Source: Sparassis latifolia (taxonomy: Eukaryota; Basidiomycota; Agaricomycetes; Polyporales; Sparassidaceae). From it: 64,000 bases of DNA. The stretch is taken from the NCBI GenBank assembly GCA_018466975.1, contig CM031563.1, forward strand, positions 2,542,001 to 2,606,000, read 5' to 3'. The position numbers were made by a program, and so were the translations under genes. Every line of letters starts with the position of its first letter. The stretch's first letter is position 1. This document shows positions 34,501 through 46,512 of the stretch, in pieces. The notes beneath the pieces were generated by a model. The model saw nothing but the letters and a program-made list of their open reading frames with translations, did not search any database and was not told the DNA's origin.

Positions 34501-36312
34501 ATTTCGAAAAGACGGTGGCAGATTTCACGGAAGCAGCTTAAGCGGTGCCGAAGACCGTATTCAGGAAAGCTCGAAGAGGGTACGCTAGAGTACGCTGCCG
34601 TGCCGACTATTGGGCGAAGCAGCAGTGAGAGATTCCCAGTTAGTTATTACTGACACAATCACGTCAAAATTCGTTTTACTTGCTTGACTTTCTAGTTTCC
34701 AGGTAGGATTTGTTTCCAGATGAGCTCTCAGAGCTCAGGAGGTTCGCGGGAGCATGTCGATCGATCTTCATAATGATGCATGCAATGGTTGATGGTGCAA
34801 TCTCATAATGATCTCGCGCCCTACTTGGATCGTCTCAGCTATGAATCTCGTTGTCTAACTCACTTCATTCTGTTCTTTGAACTTTACAGATTCCATGCTG
34901 GGCGAGGGCTCTCGCCTCCACAGGGCTCTCGTTGGTGCTGATGCAATTTCTCGGCCATGTGTGTTATCCGGACAGCTACGGAACGGAAGCGACTACTCGG
35001 CAAAACGGGATGTCGACGACGGCGCGCTCCCGGGATCCAGCATTAGCGATCATGCCGCGATCAGGTGGAACAGTGGTATTCTAGGCCGCTCTAATCGACA
35101 TATTTCTCGTACACGTTGAGTGCTACGCTACACTTATTCTTGCCTAGCCTGAACTCATGCCATCATCTAGTTAGCTATCAATGTACGCGTTTTCCACTTA
35201 TCCACTCCTGGATTGTTGTGGGGCTATGATAGTCCACGTTTTCGCCACCCCCCTACCAGCTGATTGTGCATTCACGGCACGATGCATTCAAAATCGAGTG
35301 CTCCCATTGCCTAGGTGCACTGTGATTGCCGCGTGCTGCGACCGTGCTCAGAGAATTGACCTGGGCAAGGCCACCATCGCGCTCATCCATCAGAATTCAG
35401 AGTAATGCGACCACGTTTCGAGCTTAAACGGCCGGCTTCAGTCCGGACGTAGAACGCTGTCTCAGAGATCCCTCCCAAGAACCGTGGCTTCGATAGTTGT
35501 TGTGCATTGCAAAGTACTCATTCTACGTTTGATAGCGATTGTTGACTGGTGCGTATGTTTATGCCGTGCCGCTGACATTCACTATGTGCTGACCTCGGCG
35601 GCCTCTCTAAGCGTCATCCATTGACGTACATATAGATCAAATGTGCATGCAGATTTTCTCGAAGCTTCAACCTGGGCTGGATTTTGACGGTCTTCGGGTA
35701 TAAGGAAACTAGAATTATCGTCTTCTGACGAGTAATATTTTGGTGCATGGCACCCGCGTGCGTGGCGAACGTGTTGCCTTCATTCAGATTCATGGTAACA
35801 ATGCCGTATCTGAGACCGATCGGAACTTTCCACGTGGCGGCAAAATTAACACGCGCCTACTAACCACAACATCAATTTTCTCGCGAGACAAGGGAACGGA
35901 CGGAAATGTCTAATCTCCCTGTACCCTCCAGTTCTGGACCGGCACGCAGTGCGAACACGATGGCCGGCAGAAGTTTTGCTCTAGCAGCCTTTCTCAATTA
36001 GAATGATATGGCGTCTTTAGTGCCTGATGGGTCACCCTTCCATCAATTCTGGATTCGACTCAGACACAGTTGCATCACCTGTGTATGCATGGTCATATCT
36101 TCAGTCTCGCTTCGTATTTGCCGCCTTGTCCCAACTGCAATTCTGGGACCCATTTAACATTCCGGGCATGGTGACAAATTACGTGACTGCCGCCGACCTT
36201 TCGCCCCAACGCTCACGAGGGAAGTATAAGAATGCATCATGAAGGTAAGCCATCCACCCACTCACAAACCCTCTGTACATAACTGATTTTGTCAGTGCCG
36301 GTGTAACGCTTC
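31574..36312. other. Gene-poor 4.7-kb stretch
   Basis: Many short frames on both strands but no recognisable domain, except a weak candidate at 34145-34480. Base composition is like the neighbouring genes, so this is not the AT-rich repeat type at the right end. It may hold decayed genes, a non-coding transcript or unrecognised many-exon genes. Confidence 0.45.
34145..34480 (+). CDS. Possible small hypothetical gene
   Basis: Three pieces, 34145-34228, 34265-34295 and 34347-34480, join in phase and would give 82 residues (MSASAVWDMPISDFTPRVL ... VAEVPQDAWNSHF ... VSKTFVGSS). The first intron would be 36 bases and the second acceptor is the weak GGCAAG, so the model is only suggestive. No family recognised. 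Confidence 0.25.
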
Positions 36313-38353
36313 ATGTCTGCGACGACCTCTCCACGACGAACCGTCCCCTTGGTGGGCACCCCTCCGTTCACTACTGCTGTATACTCTCTGGACACTCGAG
36401 ATCGTTCACGTCTGTCCTACGAGAAGGCGAGAAGCGTTGGTCTCGCGTACGGTATGTCCCCTTCCTCCGTTGAATTATGATCTGTAATCACAATCTGTTT
36501 CTTTCCCAGACTTGTCTTTCCATGACATCAGCTCGCTTTCACAGAAATTCTGGGACCTTCACTTTGATCCCGTTGTCTTGTTAGACGGTTCTGCATTCAC
36601 TTTGTTGACCATCCACTACAATCTATGCGCTGGTACGATAGCTTCCTACGCGTCGCGTAGACCTGAGCTGCGGCTGCTTGTGGAAGATTTGCTGCGTTTC
36701 AGAACACTGTATGTCTCGTGTTACAACTATGATCTCGTGCTCCATTTAAGGCATTATTTCACGTCATAGCGGACAATATATGCTCACAGAAGTAGGTCAT
36801 GGCCTCGACGCTCATAACCTGGAAACTACGGCGACTCTCCTTCCTTCCGGGGAATTCCTCCTGAACTCGCCGACACCGCAATCAGCGAAGTAAGATCATG
36901 CATACCTTGTTATCCAGCTTCATGCTCACAGTCTGGTACAGGTTCATGCCTCCCACCGTTCCTGCTGGAACGCCCTGCATCGCAGTTGTATTCGCTCGTC
37001 TCCTTGTCAACAAGGAAGACTTTGGAATTCATCCTTTCGTCGTGCCACTGAATGACGGCTTCCAAATGTGCACTGGTGTCCAAGCAAGGTATGTGAAATT
37101 GGCTCAGTAGTGGATTACAGCTCAGTGGGGTCCAGGCAGCTACCCGCGCGAGAAGGCCCAAACCCCGTTAACCATGCGATAACAACCTTCCGCAATGTCC
37201 GGCTACCTCGAACGTCGCTTCTGGGAGCACTCGAGAAGCCACGTTCCTTCCATAATCATGTGCTGCAGATTACTTCTAGGGTCAACGTCGGTACTATGGC
37301 ACTAAGCTGTCTGGGCATCCCCTTCATGCAATGCTACGCTACCATCGGGACAATGTACAGTTTGCGGCGAACAACTGGCCCTCCAGATCACCCAGAACCT
37401 ATCCTGCAGTTCAGGACGCAACAACTGCCGCTCTTGACCGTTGCCGCTCAGGTTTCCGTGCTGTCGGCATTTCAACGTTGGGCGACGAACGCCTTCTGCA
37501 CGATGAAGGACATCCGTATTCGCCGCGGTATCGCCGCTATCGCCAAAGCTATTGCTGTTCAGCATTCGCAGGAGGCGTGCTTGGCCGTCTCAGAACGTTG
37601 CGGTGCACAAGGATTGTTCGCACACAATCAGATGACTAGACTGCATGTGAGGTTTTTTTTGGCGTCGGTCGTTGATACTGTCCTGACTATTCATCTCCTT
37701 AGGCGGAAATGCGTGGACTTGCGATAGCTGAAGGAGATATCCTTGGTCTGTCCATTCGTGAGTGTTACCACCCTAGTTCGCGACTTAGTGTTCACGTTCT
37801 ACTGACCATAGGGTTGGCGACCGAGCTACTTTTGGGCCGATATGTAATGCCGGCTCCCGAGAACCCGACGAGTTTGCTCGCTCTCCATGAGGCAGGCATC
37901 TTCGAAGAAGCTCGTGATATCATTACGTCTGTTCCTCACCACCGCAGCGTGGAAGTGAACAGGCTGATCCTCCCACGCTGCCAAGCCCTAGTGGAGGCAA
38001 TTGGACACAGGATGGCATACGACGCGGCGGTTGCTGCCGGTGTCAAGCCCTGCCTGATCGACCTCTATGTTGCCAACGTCGTGAAGCTGGACCCTGCGTG
38101 GTATTCCGAAAATACACGTCTGGGCCGGCGCGCGCAGGCGGAGATGGAGACGAAGGCCTTGGACGAGACGCTGCCCCTCCTTGGCTCTCTCGTACGTGAG
38201 ATGGATGTTGGTCCCTATATTAGCGCCCCGATCGTATCCGACGAGCGCTGGTCGGATTTCGTGGCGTCGCTGGAGGTCTTCGAGGGTACGGCCAAAGTGG
38301 GTCTTCCCACCGACGACACACCAGCATTCGAGATGGTGAGAGCTCAGTTGTGA
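36313..38353 (+). CDS. Acyl-CoA oxidase/dehydrogenase-like protein
   Basis: Exons 36313-36451, 36510-36708, 36770-36889, 36942-37088, 37136-37646, 37703-37757 and 37812-38353 give 570 residues. The acyl-CoA oxidase order is visible: the N-terminal helical part with FWDLHFDPVVLLDGSAFTLL, YMLTEVGHGLDAHNLETTA (the FAD-side strand segment), TPCIAVVFARLLV and GIHPFVVPL in the beta domain, FRNVRLPRTSLLG, RVNVGTMALSCLGIP, YSLRR, and LSAFQRWATN. Family enzymes carry out the first step of peroxisomal beta-oxidation, giving H2O2. The protein is shorter than standard acyl-CoA oxidases (about 650-700) and ends without a clear SKL-type peroxisome signal (ends VRAQL). It may act outside the standard pathway. 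Introns are 47-61 bases. Confidence 0.8.
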
Positions 38354-39251
38354 TAAGTATAGCAGGATGTCTTCTCTTAACGACCCTTATGCAAGTACAC
38401 TGAACTTGTACCGCTGTTATTGTCCTACGTGTTGTGATACTATGCTTCCTCGCGGTCGGCTATATTGTACTTCTAGTAATTGTACATACTGTACTCATTA
38501 GTGTTGTACTCCTGTTCTTATAGCAGAGAGTCCAAAATGATTACGGACGACTTACGAGACACGGCTGGTCGTCGACGTGGGAAGGGCGGATTCGATACGC
38601 TCCGACAACGTCTTTTCGAATCCATCGTCCGAATTGCGAAAGAGTCAAACTTCGCCGAAAGGCTCGTATCGATAGTCTCACAGCAGCCCCGCCGCACACG
38701 TAAGTTGACGCTCTAGATCTCGACGACATGACATCGCCCACCGAGCGCCCACCGAGTACTCAAGTTGTCGAACAGACCAGTGTCCGCCGACCGCACAAAC
38801 TGTCGAATAGACTGTGTGCCGTGATGCAACCACTCTGACATACGCCAGCTATCTCCGGCGACGAGGGTCACGCAGTCTTCCACGTCGCAAGAACGTCAAC
38901 AGCCGTCCCAAAAGTTCTGATCAATCTCAGGTCATGGCATGCAAGGGGCACCCACACTGAGGATAATCTTTTGCCGTCAACCCTTAAGAGAGTAAGTCTA
39001 GATCTTGCGGCGATAGATAAATCACAGGGACCCGCACCCATGGTCCAAGACTTGGGTCGAAGTGCTCACCAGAAGACCTAGATCCCCAGTGCGACTACCC
39101 CCACCCTATATTGACTCATCGATTTGCTCCCTGCTGACACACAATCTCTAACCACAGCCCCGCGGCCCACTCCATTCCAGTCTTAGAACAACCCACTGCA
39201 TAGTGAAGTGAGCGCTCCTCGGATTTGAGCCTTTTGGACCACAAGCTTATG
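38354..39251. other. Intergenic between convergent genes
   Basis: No supported gene. A 60-codon frame from 38537 (basic, helical: GFDTLRQRLFESIVRIAKE) looks somewhat protein-like but has no start context, domain or splice partner. Confidence 0.4.
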
Positions 39252-42055
39252 TTACTGAGCGGATGGGAGGTGGACCGTCTTGATGCTCGCTGAAGACTGC
39301 ATACTAGAAGGATGCGGTTGGTCGTCATCGTTGTACGCGCCTTCGTTCGAGTATGTGCTTCCTCCGTCGTCGGAAATTAAATGGCCCATTTTCTGCAGTG
39401 GACTGGTCTTTACGGGCTCATTGGACTCGACAATTCGTATGATCTCTGGGCTTGCAGCAACACTGGCAATATCAACGTCAGAACGCATAAGGTTTGTCGC
39501 CTGTAGAACAAATGCCTGAGTCACGATGCCATCGTTCATGCAAGGTGAACGTACACTGGTCGCGCTTACCAAGGGCGCGACATTGTCCTGCAAGGGCTTG
39601 CGGAGACCTTCTACCACAGACTCCATTGAAGACGGATGGTCTAACGATATGCTGGCGGCGTCCTCATAGGTTTTGATGGACGGATGTGCCTTCCCGTCTT
39701 CCGACGTAACCGTTGTCTCCACCCCCTGCTCGGGGTCGGCACGGGAAAATGTATCTGAGTTGGACAGTTCAGGGCCCGGTACGCGTCGTGCCCAGAGCAA
39801 CCAGTCCGGCGCAGCAGGTCCACGGGATGTCCATGTGCGGGTCAACGTGATCGTGCGAGAGCCTACGCTTCTCCCGAACGAAAAGAAGGGGATGGATAGA
39901 CCATCTGTAGAGATACGTCAGGAAGATGGGATGAAAGCGAGAACGCTACTCGTACGAATGATGATAGAGCCCAGCACTATGAACGAAACGATTGGCTGGA
40001 GGGTTGCAGCGAGCAGTTGTGCCTGACCCTGGGGAGGAGATTCTGGCTTGGGAAGTCTTAACACAGCATTAGTGGAGATGAACACTGCCCCGACTCCCAT
40101 CTAATCCAAATTCAGCTGCGTAGAGCATTCAATAAGGATAAACGTTACCGGTCCTGAAACACATCATGAGAATTGGAGCATCACATGCAATTAACGCCAG
40201 AACACACCAAAATGGCCGGAAAATAGGGCTTCGCGCCAGCTCCTGATCTCTGGTATCCATTTGAATAAGACCAGGAGAGGAGGGATCCGGCGGATGACTA
40301 GCACGACGATAAACAACACAACAAGATGCCACGCAGTGATACCCAGCTCCGGAGAGTTGAATGACGAGAATGGTAACCACGCTCCGATGTACACAAAGCA
40401 AGCGCAGTTGAGCAGTAGATCAATAACGGCCGAGAAAGATTCGTTCTGTGTCCGATCGTTGAAGTGGCCGTCCCAACTAATAGCAGTGCCTACATCCGTA
40501 ACCTTCAGCATGCACGATAACGGGAATACCAGAGAGATATACCTGCGGCGAATGCTGCCAGAAGGTCATCGCTTCCGATGGTACTGACGATCCCGATAGT
40601 GAAGACTGCTGCAGCGAGATATTGGGCAAGATACGACTGGCGATCAGTGAAACCCTTGCGGTACGACAGCTTCATCAGGTAGCAGCAAAGTATACCTGCA
40701 TAAGAACAAACATCAGCATGTAGTGTAATGACCGCCCGTATCGGTCGGCTTGCCTAGGAAAGTGCCAAGGACCACACCTAGTATGACTTGATCTACGAAA
40801 TTTGGTATAAGACAGGACGAGAGACTGTGGAGAAGGTACGGCGTACACAACCAGCCTACCAGGAACCATTTGCCGATGGCGACGCGGACGGAGGACTCAA
40901 CCGTGAGGTAGATTGAGATGCTCAGGAATGGATAGGCCAGCCCATCGTTTGCAGCAGATTCGGCGGAGAGAATGAGGCGCAGATTAGCGGGTACGTGCTC
41001 CAACGCAAATTTGCCGCCTAACAAGCGTCAGACCGATGCTTCCGACAATTCTTCGCGGGCACTTACCAACGATGGCAGCACAAATGATGGGATCCGTGGG
41101 TGTCAGGCAGGCAGCGATGACAAGTGCGGATATGTAGTTAAACTGAGGAAATAATCCATAAATGACAGCTGCAGGATATGTCGGCGTCTCAGTAAAATTT
41201 CATTTCGCAGCCGTTCAAGTCAAACCAGATGAGACAAACCAGCGACAGCAACCCAGCCGAATGCCATGGTAGGTACGACCATGACGAGCAGACTCTTCAT
41301 GTGATCTTTCAGGTACGTCTGCGGCAGCTCAACACCAATGGCGAATAGTCCTGTCGCGAGGACTACACGCATCACTTCAAGAGTTATGGCATTCGTATGA
41401 GATCCCCAAGACCGCGGATCGAAAATGCCAAAGACATAGGGACCGATGATAACTCCGAAGGCGGTCCCGAGGACGACTTCATTGACGTACAACTAAACGT
41501 TCGTAAACGATAGCTTGGATCAGGACCATGATCTATCTAGCAGCATGGTTTGCGCACCTTCTCTTTCACGAGTAGCGACACCAAACTGAACTAAAGAAAC
41601 CGTCAGTGCAAGGTCTTAAGTAGCAGACGAATATGTGCGAATGGATGATAACGCCAAATCGGAGATCTGTAGCTCATGTGGGACTAAGTCCTCACATGCA
41701 GTTTCAGACAAGATCTCAGCGACGCGTGTGCGCTCGCATCGTAATCTCGATATAATGACGACACATACCGCGACGGCAAAGCCTCCAAGCACGATGTAAG
41801 CCACACTCGTATCGGTGACCTGCAGAGCTAGTTTGTAAAACCAGCAAGTTACAAAACGGCAGACGGACTTGCAACAATTGTAACATTACTGTTGGGCAAA
41901 CTTTCTGCGAGCTTTGGATGCAGAGTGAGAGAAGGGTTGAGAGTTGAGAGCAGGGGAAGGTTCTGCCTGTTGTCTGACTTACTTATGAACGTCAGCTAGT
42001 GACAAAAGCAGAACGCCGAGAGAGGAGCCGTTGACCTACCACGCAAGCTCCTCAT
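39252..42055 (-). CDS. NHA1: Na+/H+ antiporter, NHA1/SOD2 type
   Basis: Eleven exons: 42055-42040 (tentative), 41827-41769, 41590-41558, 41492-41240, 41168-41067, 41017-40754, 40695-40543, 40489-40208, 40153-40149, 40100-39956 and 39904-39252. They give 654 residues. Signature segments: DTSVAYIVLGGF, LVKEKLYVNEVVLG, GIFDPRSWG, ACLTPTDPI, SAESAANDGLAYPF (the acidic ion-binding ND/ESAAND site), IGSDDLLAAFAAG, TAISWDGHF and HFGPMGVGAVFIST. About 12 membrane helices are followed by a 220-residue hydrophilic tail, as in yeast Nha1, a plasma-membrane exporter of Na+/K+ in exchange for H+. Exon 9 is only 5 bases. Intron 6 uses a GC donor (CTAG|GCAAGC). The first exon is the least certain part. Without it the frame opens at LQVTDTSVAY. 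Confidence 0.88.
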
Positions 42056-42120
42056 GTATGAAACCTAAGACCCGGTAGAGAATTAAACTGCGAAGATAGC
42101 ATACAACATCTGCCACGAGG

Positions 42121-43553
42121 TTAGTTCATATGTACAGGACCTGCACTATTCAAGAGAGAGGTCTCATCATAATGCCTCACAATTTGCATGCGGTCAATTG
42201 CGATGACACCGAGCCTGTAAGGCACGGAACCGACGCGGGTAAGCCCTAGAGACAGCGCACGAATGTAGACACTCACTGTGCATACAGCGATCCTTGGCGT
42301 GTCGTGAACCGCAGAAACGATGCCCGAGGTGGTCCCCCGTCGTCCTCGGATATCTAGTGTTGCACTAATGTTGCACCATGAGGAAGCACTCTCAAGCATC
42401 AACAGGATACCCCTCACCCTTTCTCCGTATATCCCTGCCCAGGCTTCGACAGTCCGTTGGGGCTTATTGGTGATACGCCACGCTGCCGTCAGGTCCTTTG
42501 TGCGCGTGTCGAAGTGGGGTGCTTTTGGGAATACTGCGAGCGGACATGAGACACAGCTCCTCGGACCATAAGGTTTATGCTCTAACACTCACCTACAGCC
42601 CATACAGCGCCCTCCCTGTCAACACTAAGATTGTTCAGGGCTAGACTTAGAGCATCATTTCATCAGCATAGGGAACAAAATGTGGAACATCCAACCAATA
42701 GTCGCTACATTTTTCACATGAAGCGTGTTGCCGGCCTGTCAAGCACACTTGCCTTGCCACGTAGAACGTGTCCTTGGTGCTGGTGCCGTTTGCAGTGACT
42801 GAGATGTGTGCAGCCACCTTGCAGCCCGCTCGGCCCAACGTGGCAATATACGACCGTCGACGTTAGCAGCGCGAGGAAAGCTTCCATTGTAAAATACTAG
42901 ATTTGTATCAGTTCTACACTCGTGTTCACCCGTAACCTGGTCGAATGACCTCCAAGCCCGTTCGTCTTCGATTCCCGACCATTTCGAGAATCAGAAACTC
43001 TTCCCGTCACCGTGACTCGAGCCGGAGGCATCGTTCGGTGTGGACACCAGTGGATCCTCGACGGTAGAACGTGCGTCAAGATCAATCTCCCCTCTAAGGG
43101 ACTCGATTGACGAATCTGAGCCCACCTCGTCCAGCCTTCCCTCTAGCGGTACTCGATGGTTCACCGCATAGACGGACACCTCAGAAGTTTTCGCATGCCA
43201 GACACAGCAGTCCGGACTGCTCGTCCAGGACCATCTCTGAATTCAGATGCGGCGTCGATGCTCTGTAAGGTAGCGAAAGAAATTTAAGACTCGCTTCCAC
43301 ATCCCTCTAGCTCTGGCGCCGGCACCACTCCGCAATTATCGTTGCGAAGAGGATCAACGCTCCTTAACACGCCGGTAATCCTCAGAAATCGTCGGACGTA
43401 CACCTGGAAAACGCCCGCGAACGCAGCCACCCACAGACCGCGAGTAGCACAGTTGTCGCGCAGTTTTGTCGCATCATTTTGTTCAAGTTGAACCCCGAGA
43501 AGGACGTTGTAGCAACCAGAGTTTGAACCAAGTTTATGTAAATGCACGAGCAA
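42121..43553 (-). pseudogene. Decayed paraoxonase/SMP-30-like gene
   Basis: Pieces in correct order along the minus strand: N-terminus at 43553-43290 (GVFQVYVRRFLRITGVLRS, then DPLRNDNC and PELEGC), VYAVNHRVPLEG and DPLVSTPND near 43175-43030, YCHV and GCKVAAHISVTANGTSTKD near 42850-42740, LNNLSVDREGAVWAVG near 42620-42590, and AAWRITNKP to GTTSGIVSAVHD near 42500-42300. This is the order of basidiomycete calcium-dependent phosphotriesterase-fold proteins (paraoxonase/arylesterase family). The frame changes several times, for instance inside the THVRTV-equivalent strand at about 43070. GKSF is followed by TGA where family members have Tyr. Therefore it is a degraded copy, not a working gene. 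Assignment from memory of the family. Confidence 0.6.
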
Positions 43554-44010
43554 GACTCTCTACGGCTAGCTGGCTACCGGGTGGGTATCTAGAACGTTGT
43601 ATTTAACTCGAGGATGCTGACAGGTGTTAAAGCCAACGATCTCCGTCGAAGAATGCTTGACTCCAACCATGTACAACAGCCAAGTTGCGAATCGGCCATT
43701 ACTTGCGTCGAACTTGACGTTGAGTAGGCACAATTCCCAGGGGTACTAAAGTGCCAATCGCAAGAGGCTGACAGTTGAACGCAAAATTTCTCCTGTTACA
43801 CCACCACGGTGCTGCACCAGGCTGGAGACGTGCCCAACGACCTACTGCGATAAGCCTTCGGCATAACGCCGGCTTTCCGGCACAGATGATGCCAACAGAA
43901 CAAAGGATACTCATACACGAGAAAACATGGATCATGCCGAGCATGGAAGGCATATGATCCTAGAGTTTTGACAACGTTCAATACAAATGCAACATGCCGC
44001 CATAAACAAT
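43554..44010. other. Intergenic
   Basis: No exon supported. 3' side of RPS2 and upstream side of the decayed paraoxonase-like gene. Confidence 0.4.
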
Positions 44011-44903
44011 CTAATACGCCTTCTTGCCCGCCGCAAGCTGTAAGTGCGCACTGTGCTCGTCGTAAGGGAACTTCGACAGAGGGATCTCGCGCCAGAGATC
44101 GGGTGTGAGGAAGGAATATGTTTGTGTGATCTGAACCGAAAAAAGAGATGAATGACGTAAACAAAGATACAATGAAATATACTTACAGCAACGAAGGTGG
44201 CCTTCAAGAAGTTACCCATTGTCGCAGTCGAACCCTTCGACTGCGTGTAGCAATCCTCGACACCAGCAAGCTGCAGCAATCGCTTTGATGCGGGCGCCGC
44301 GACGAGACCAGTACCTCTTGGCGCAGGGATGAGACGGCACATGACGGAACCGACCTTCCCGCTGACTTTCGAGGGCACAGTGTGTGGCTCACCGAGGGCC
44401 GCACCCCAGTACCCCCGCCGCACGGGGATGACAGACAACTTCGCGAGAACGATGGCGCCACGGATGGCAGTGGCGACTTCCTTCGCGCATTTAACGCCGA
44501 GGCCGACGTGCCCCTCGAAATCGCCGATCGCGACGAACGCCTTGAAGCGGGTGCGTTGGCCAGCGCGCGTCTGCTTCTGCACGGGCATGATTTTCATCAC
44601 CTCGTCCTTAAGCTTCGGCAAGAAGAAGTCGACGATCTGGTATTCCTTCACGGGCAGCGAGAACAGATAGATCTCCTCCATCGACTTGATCTTGCCGTCC
44701 TTTACGAGACGGCCCAGCTTCGTGACGGGAACCCTTTGGGAACCAGATTTGTTCGCAATCGCGTTAACTGCAGCAGGAATAATTGGGACGCACCACTCCT
44801 TCTCCTCGTCCTTGCGTCCGCCGCGGCGGGGTCCCCGACGGCCCCGTCCTCTGTCTCCGCGCCCACGCCCAAATCCACCACGTCCGCGATGTGCGTCAGC
44901 CAT
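44011..44903 (-). CDS. RPS2: 40S ribosomal protein uS5 (RPS2)
   Basis: Exons 44903-44187 and 44130-44011 give 278 residues. The N-terminus is an Arg/Gly (RGG) tract ([16 protein letters not shown]), a substrate for arginine methylation in other eukaryotes. The S5 RNA-binding domain follows ([20 protein letters not shown], then [18 protein letters not shown]) and the C-terminal S5 domain ([19 protein letters not shown]). The second exon codes [15 protein letters not shown] and the end GKKAY. It acts at the mRNA entrance of the small ribosomal subunit. The intron has GTAAGT and TTCAG ends. Upstream, 44904-45110 may include a 5' untranslated intron, since ribosomal protein genes often have one. 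Exon codon use favours C in the third position, as expected of a highly expressed gene. Confidence 0.95.
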
Positions 44904-46512
44904 TTTGTTTTCACCTAGATATTACTGCAAACAAGGAAAATCGTAAGCAGGAATTCCCTGGTTCAAACCCGAGAAGAAGGTAGGATCATCCGCTCGCGAA
45001 ACCACCGATCCATCGCGTCAGCATAGGTCAATAAATTCAGAAATTTGAGCAGACATCCATAATGACATCTGCAACAGATCCCCGGTGTCAAAATAGCAGA
45101 AGGACACTCACGTCTTCAGGTAGGTCGAAGTTGAGCTCGCCTGCAGATTTCTGAACACCTCACCGCAAGAGATGCTCAATCGGGACGAGACCGGCCCTAA
45201 GGTCGGACCCCGGAGTTTCCCACTGACCCCTTCCGTTTCGTCGTTCCTCACTGACAACAATCTGAACTTGTTCTCACTGTCAGTGAACGTTTGAACCTTC
45301 ATATACATATCGAAGTACCCTGCAGCATCCCTTGTGAACGCTCAATATCTCCTCTCATTCATGTCCTTCATTGCATGGTTGACTGATTATGTCTCGTGTC
45401 GTTGCGTACATCGATATTTCTCACAAGCACGTTAGAAGATCGCTCGTCTTGCCCGTGTTTCTGATGGTTCTTGTCAACTTCATGGTAAGTTATCGTCGCT
45501 CCAATACATTCTGACACGATGCAAAGAGACTCACGCGATAGCGATTGTGGTCGTATCAATATCGCACCTTCGGTGAGGACGTCGCGCGGTTACCCCTTGG
45601 CCAGCTGACCATCAAGACGTTCGTGAACTGGGAATAACCATTCAGTTCTGAAAGTGGTTATCCCCAGTTCACGAAGATCACGGGTTGTATTTCATCGAAA
45701 CCGCGGCGCCCGTTCGAGATGAGAAAACACCGGTACGTACCTCGTCTTGCAACTGACGCTTCTTGTGAGTTCTGCGACTACTGCTTGTGCGTCATGTCTA
45801 CTGAAGAAACCTGTCACTAGTCCAACACCAACATGCGCCAGTAAATGTCTGCTGTATGAAATTGCATTCTGGGGTTACTGTCGATGAAGAGCGCTGATAA
45901 TCTTGCTTCGAGGACCAAGGTCTGGGCACTTAGCGACTGTATGTTATCGTAGTCGCTGGACGCGGGTCCGTGTCCTGGGTCCGTGTCCTCAATCGGTGCT
46001 AGTGTGAGCTCATCGTCATACTTTCACACTATCCGGCCGTCGTCGACATATTTTCGTCTGGCCAACGGACCGTGAAGGATCGTCTGCGCTGGTCAGCCGG
46101 CACGGCTTTCGAGTCTCAGAGTACGCCTCACTTACCTGGTTGATCGCTGGCAGCAGCATCTGCTAGAACTAGTGCACATCGCTAAATATTAATGTACATA
46201 GAACAGCTGCAGAAGCGTCAACTGGACGAATTTATGGGCGTGACTTTCCGGACGTGAGTAGGCGACCAAGTGAAGCAGCCACGTGCTCTGGTGTCCGGGG
46301 TCCGGTATCAGGCTGACAATAAGACAGGAGGTGCAGCCCTTCGCGGCTTGCTACCGAACTCCTCGCTGACAGACCACAACGCTAGCATTCTGCTCGCACA
46401 AAGTGAGTCTTTCCCGCTCAAATATTTGGAGGAAGAATTATTGATACCTTGACGTTTTTGTTCTACAGCCCAGCGCTTACTTGAAATCCAGCTACTAACG
46501 CATTGGCACCCC
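44904..46512. other. Long divergent intergenic region
   Basis: 1.6 kb between the start of RPS2 (minus) and the antizyme gene (plus). No gene found. It includes a 21-base inverted repeat at 45620-45675 and a two-copy GGGTCCGTGTCCT direct repeat at about 45965-45990. Long 5' leaders or a non-coding RNA are possible. Confidence 0.45.
45620..45675. repeat. Perfect-but-one inverted repeat (hairpin)
   Basis: Arms 45620-45640 (TTCGTGAACTGGGAATAACC...) and 45655-45675 match in reverse complement at 20 of 21 positions, with a 14-base loop. It lies mid-way in the RPS2/antizyme spacer. It may be a miniature element footprint or part of a structured transcript. Confidence 0.6.

Noticed and set aside
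40696..40753. GT donor (GTCATT) 37 bases before the acceptor in NHA1
   Set aside because: Intron would be only 37 bases and would add an odd KPTDTG insert in a membrane helix. The GC donor gives a 58-base intron and a smooth helix.
42960..42990. Second tRNA-like B-box (CTTCGATTCCCGACC)
   Set aside because: No paired arms; it lies inside the decayed paraoxonase-like gene.
43796..44164. 122-codon minus-strand ORF
   Set aside because: Overlaps the last RPS2 exon in another frame and shows no domain.
44950..44980. tRNA B-box-like GGTTCAAACCC
   Set aside because: No A-box at the right distance and no cloverleaf could be folded.
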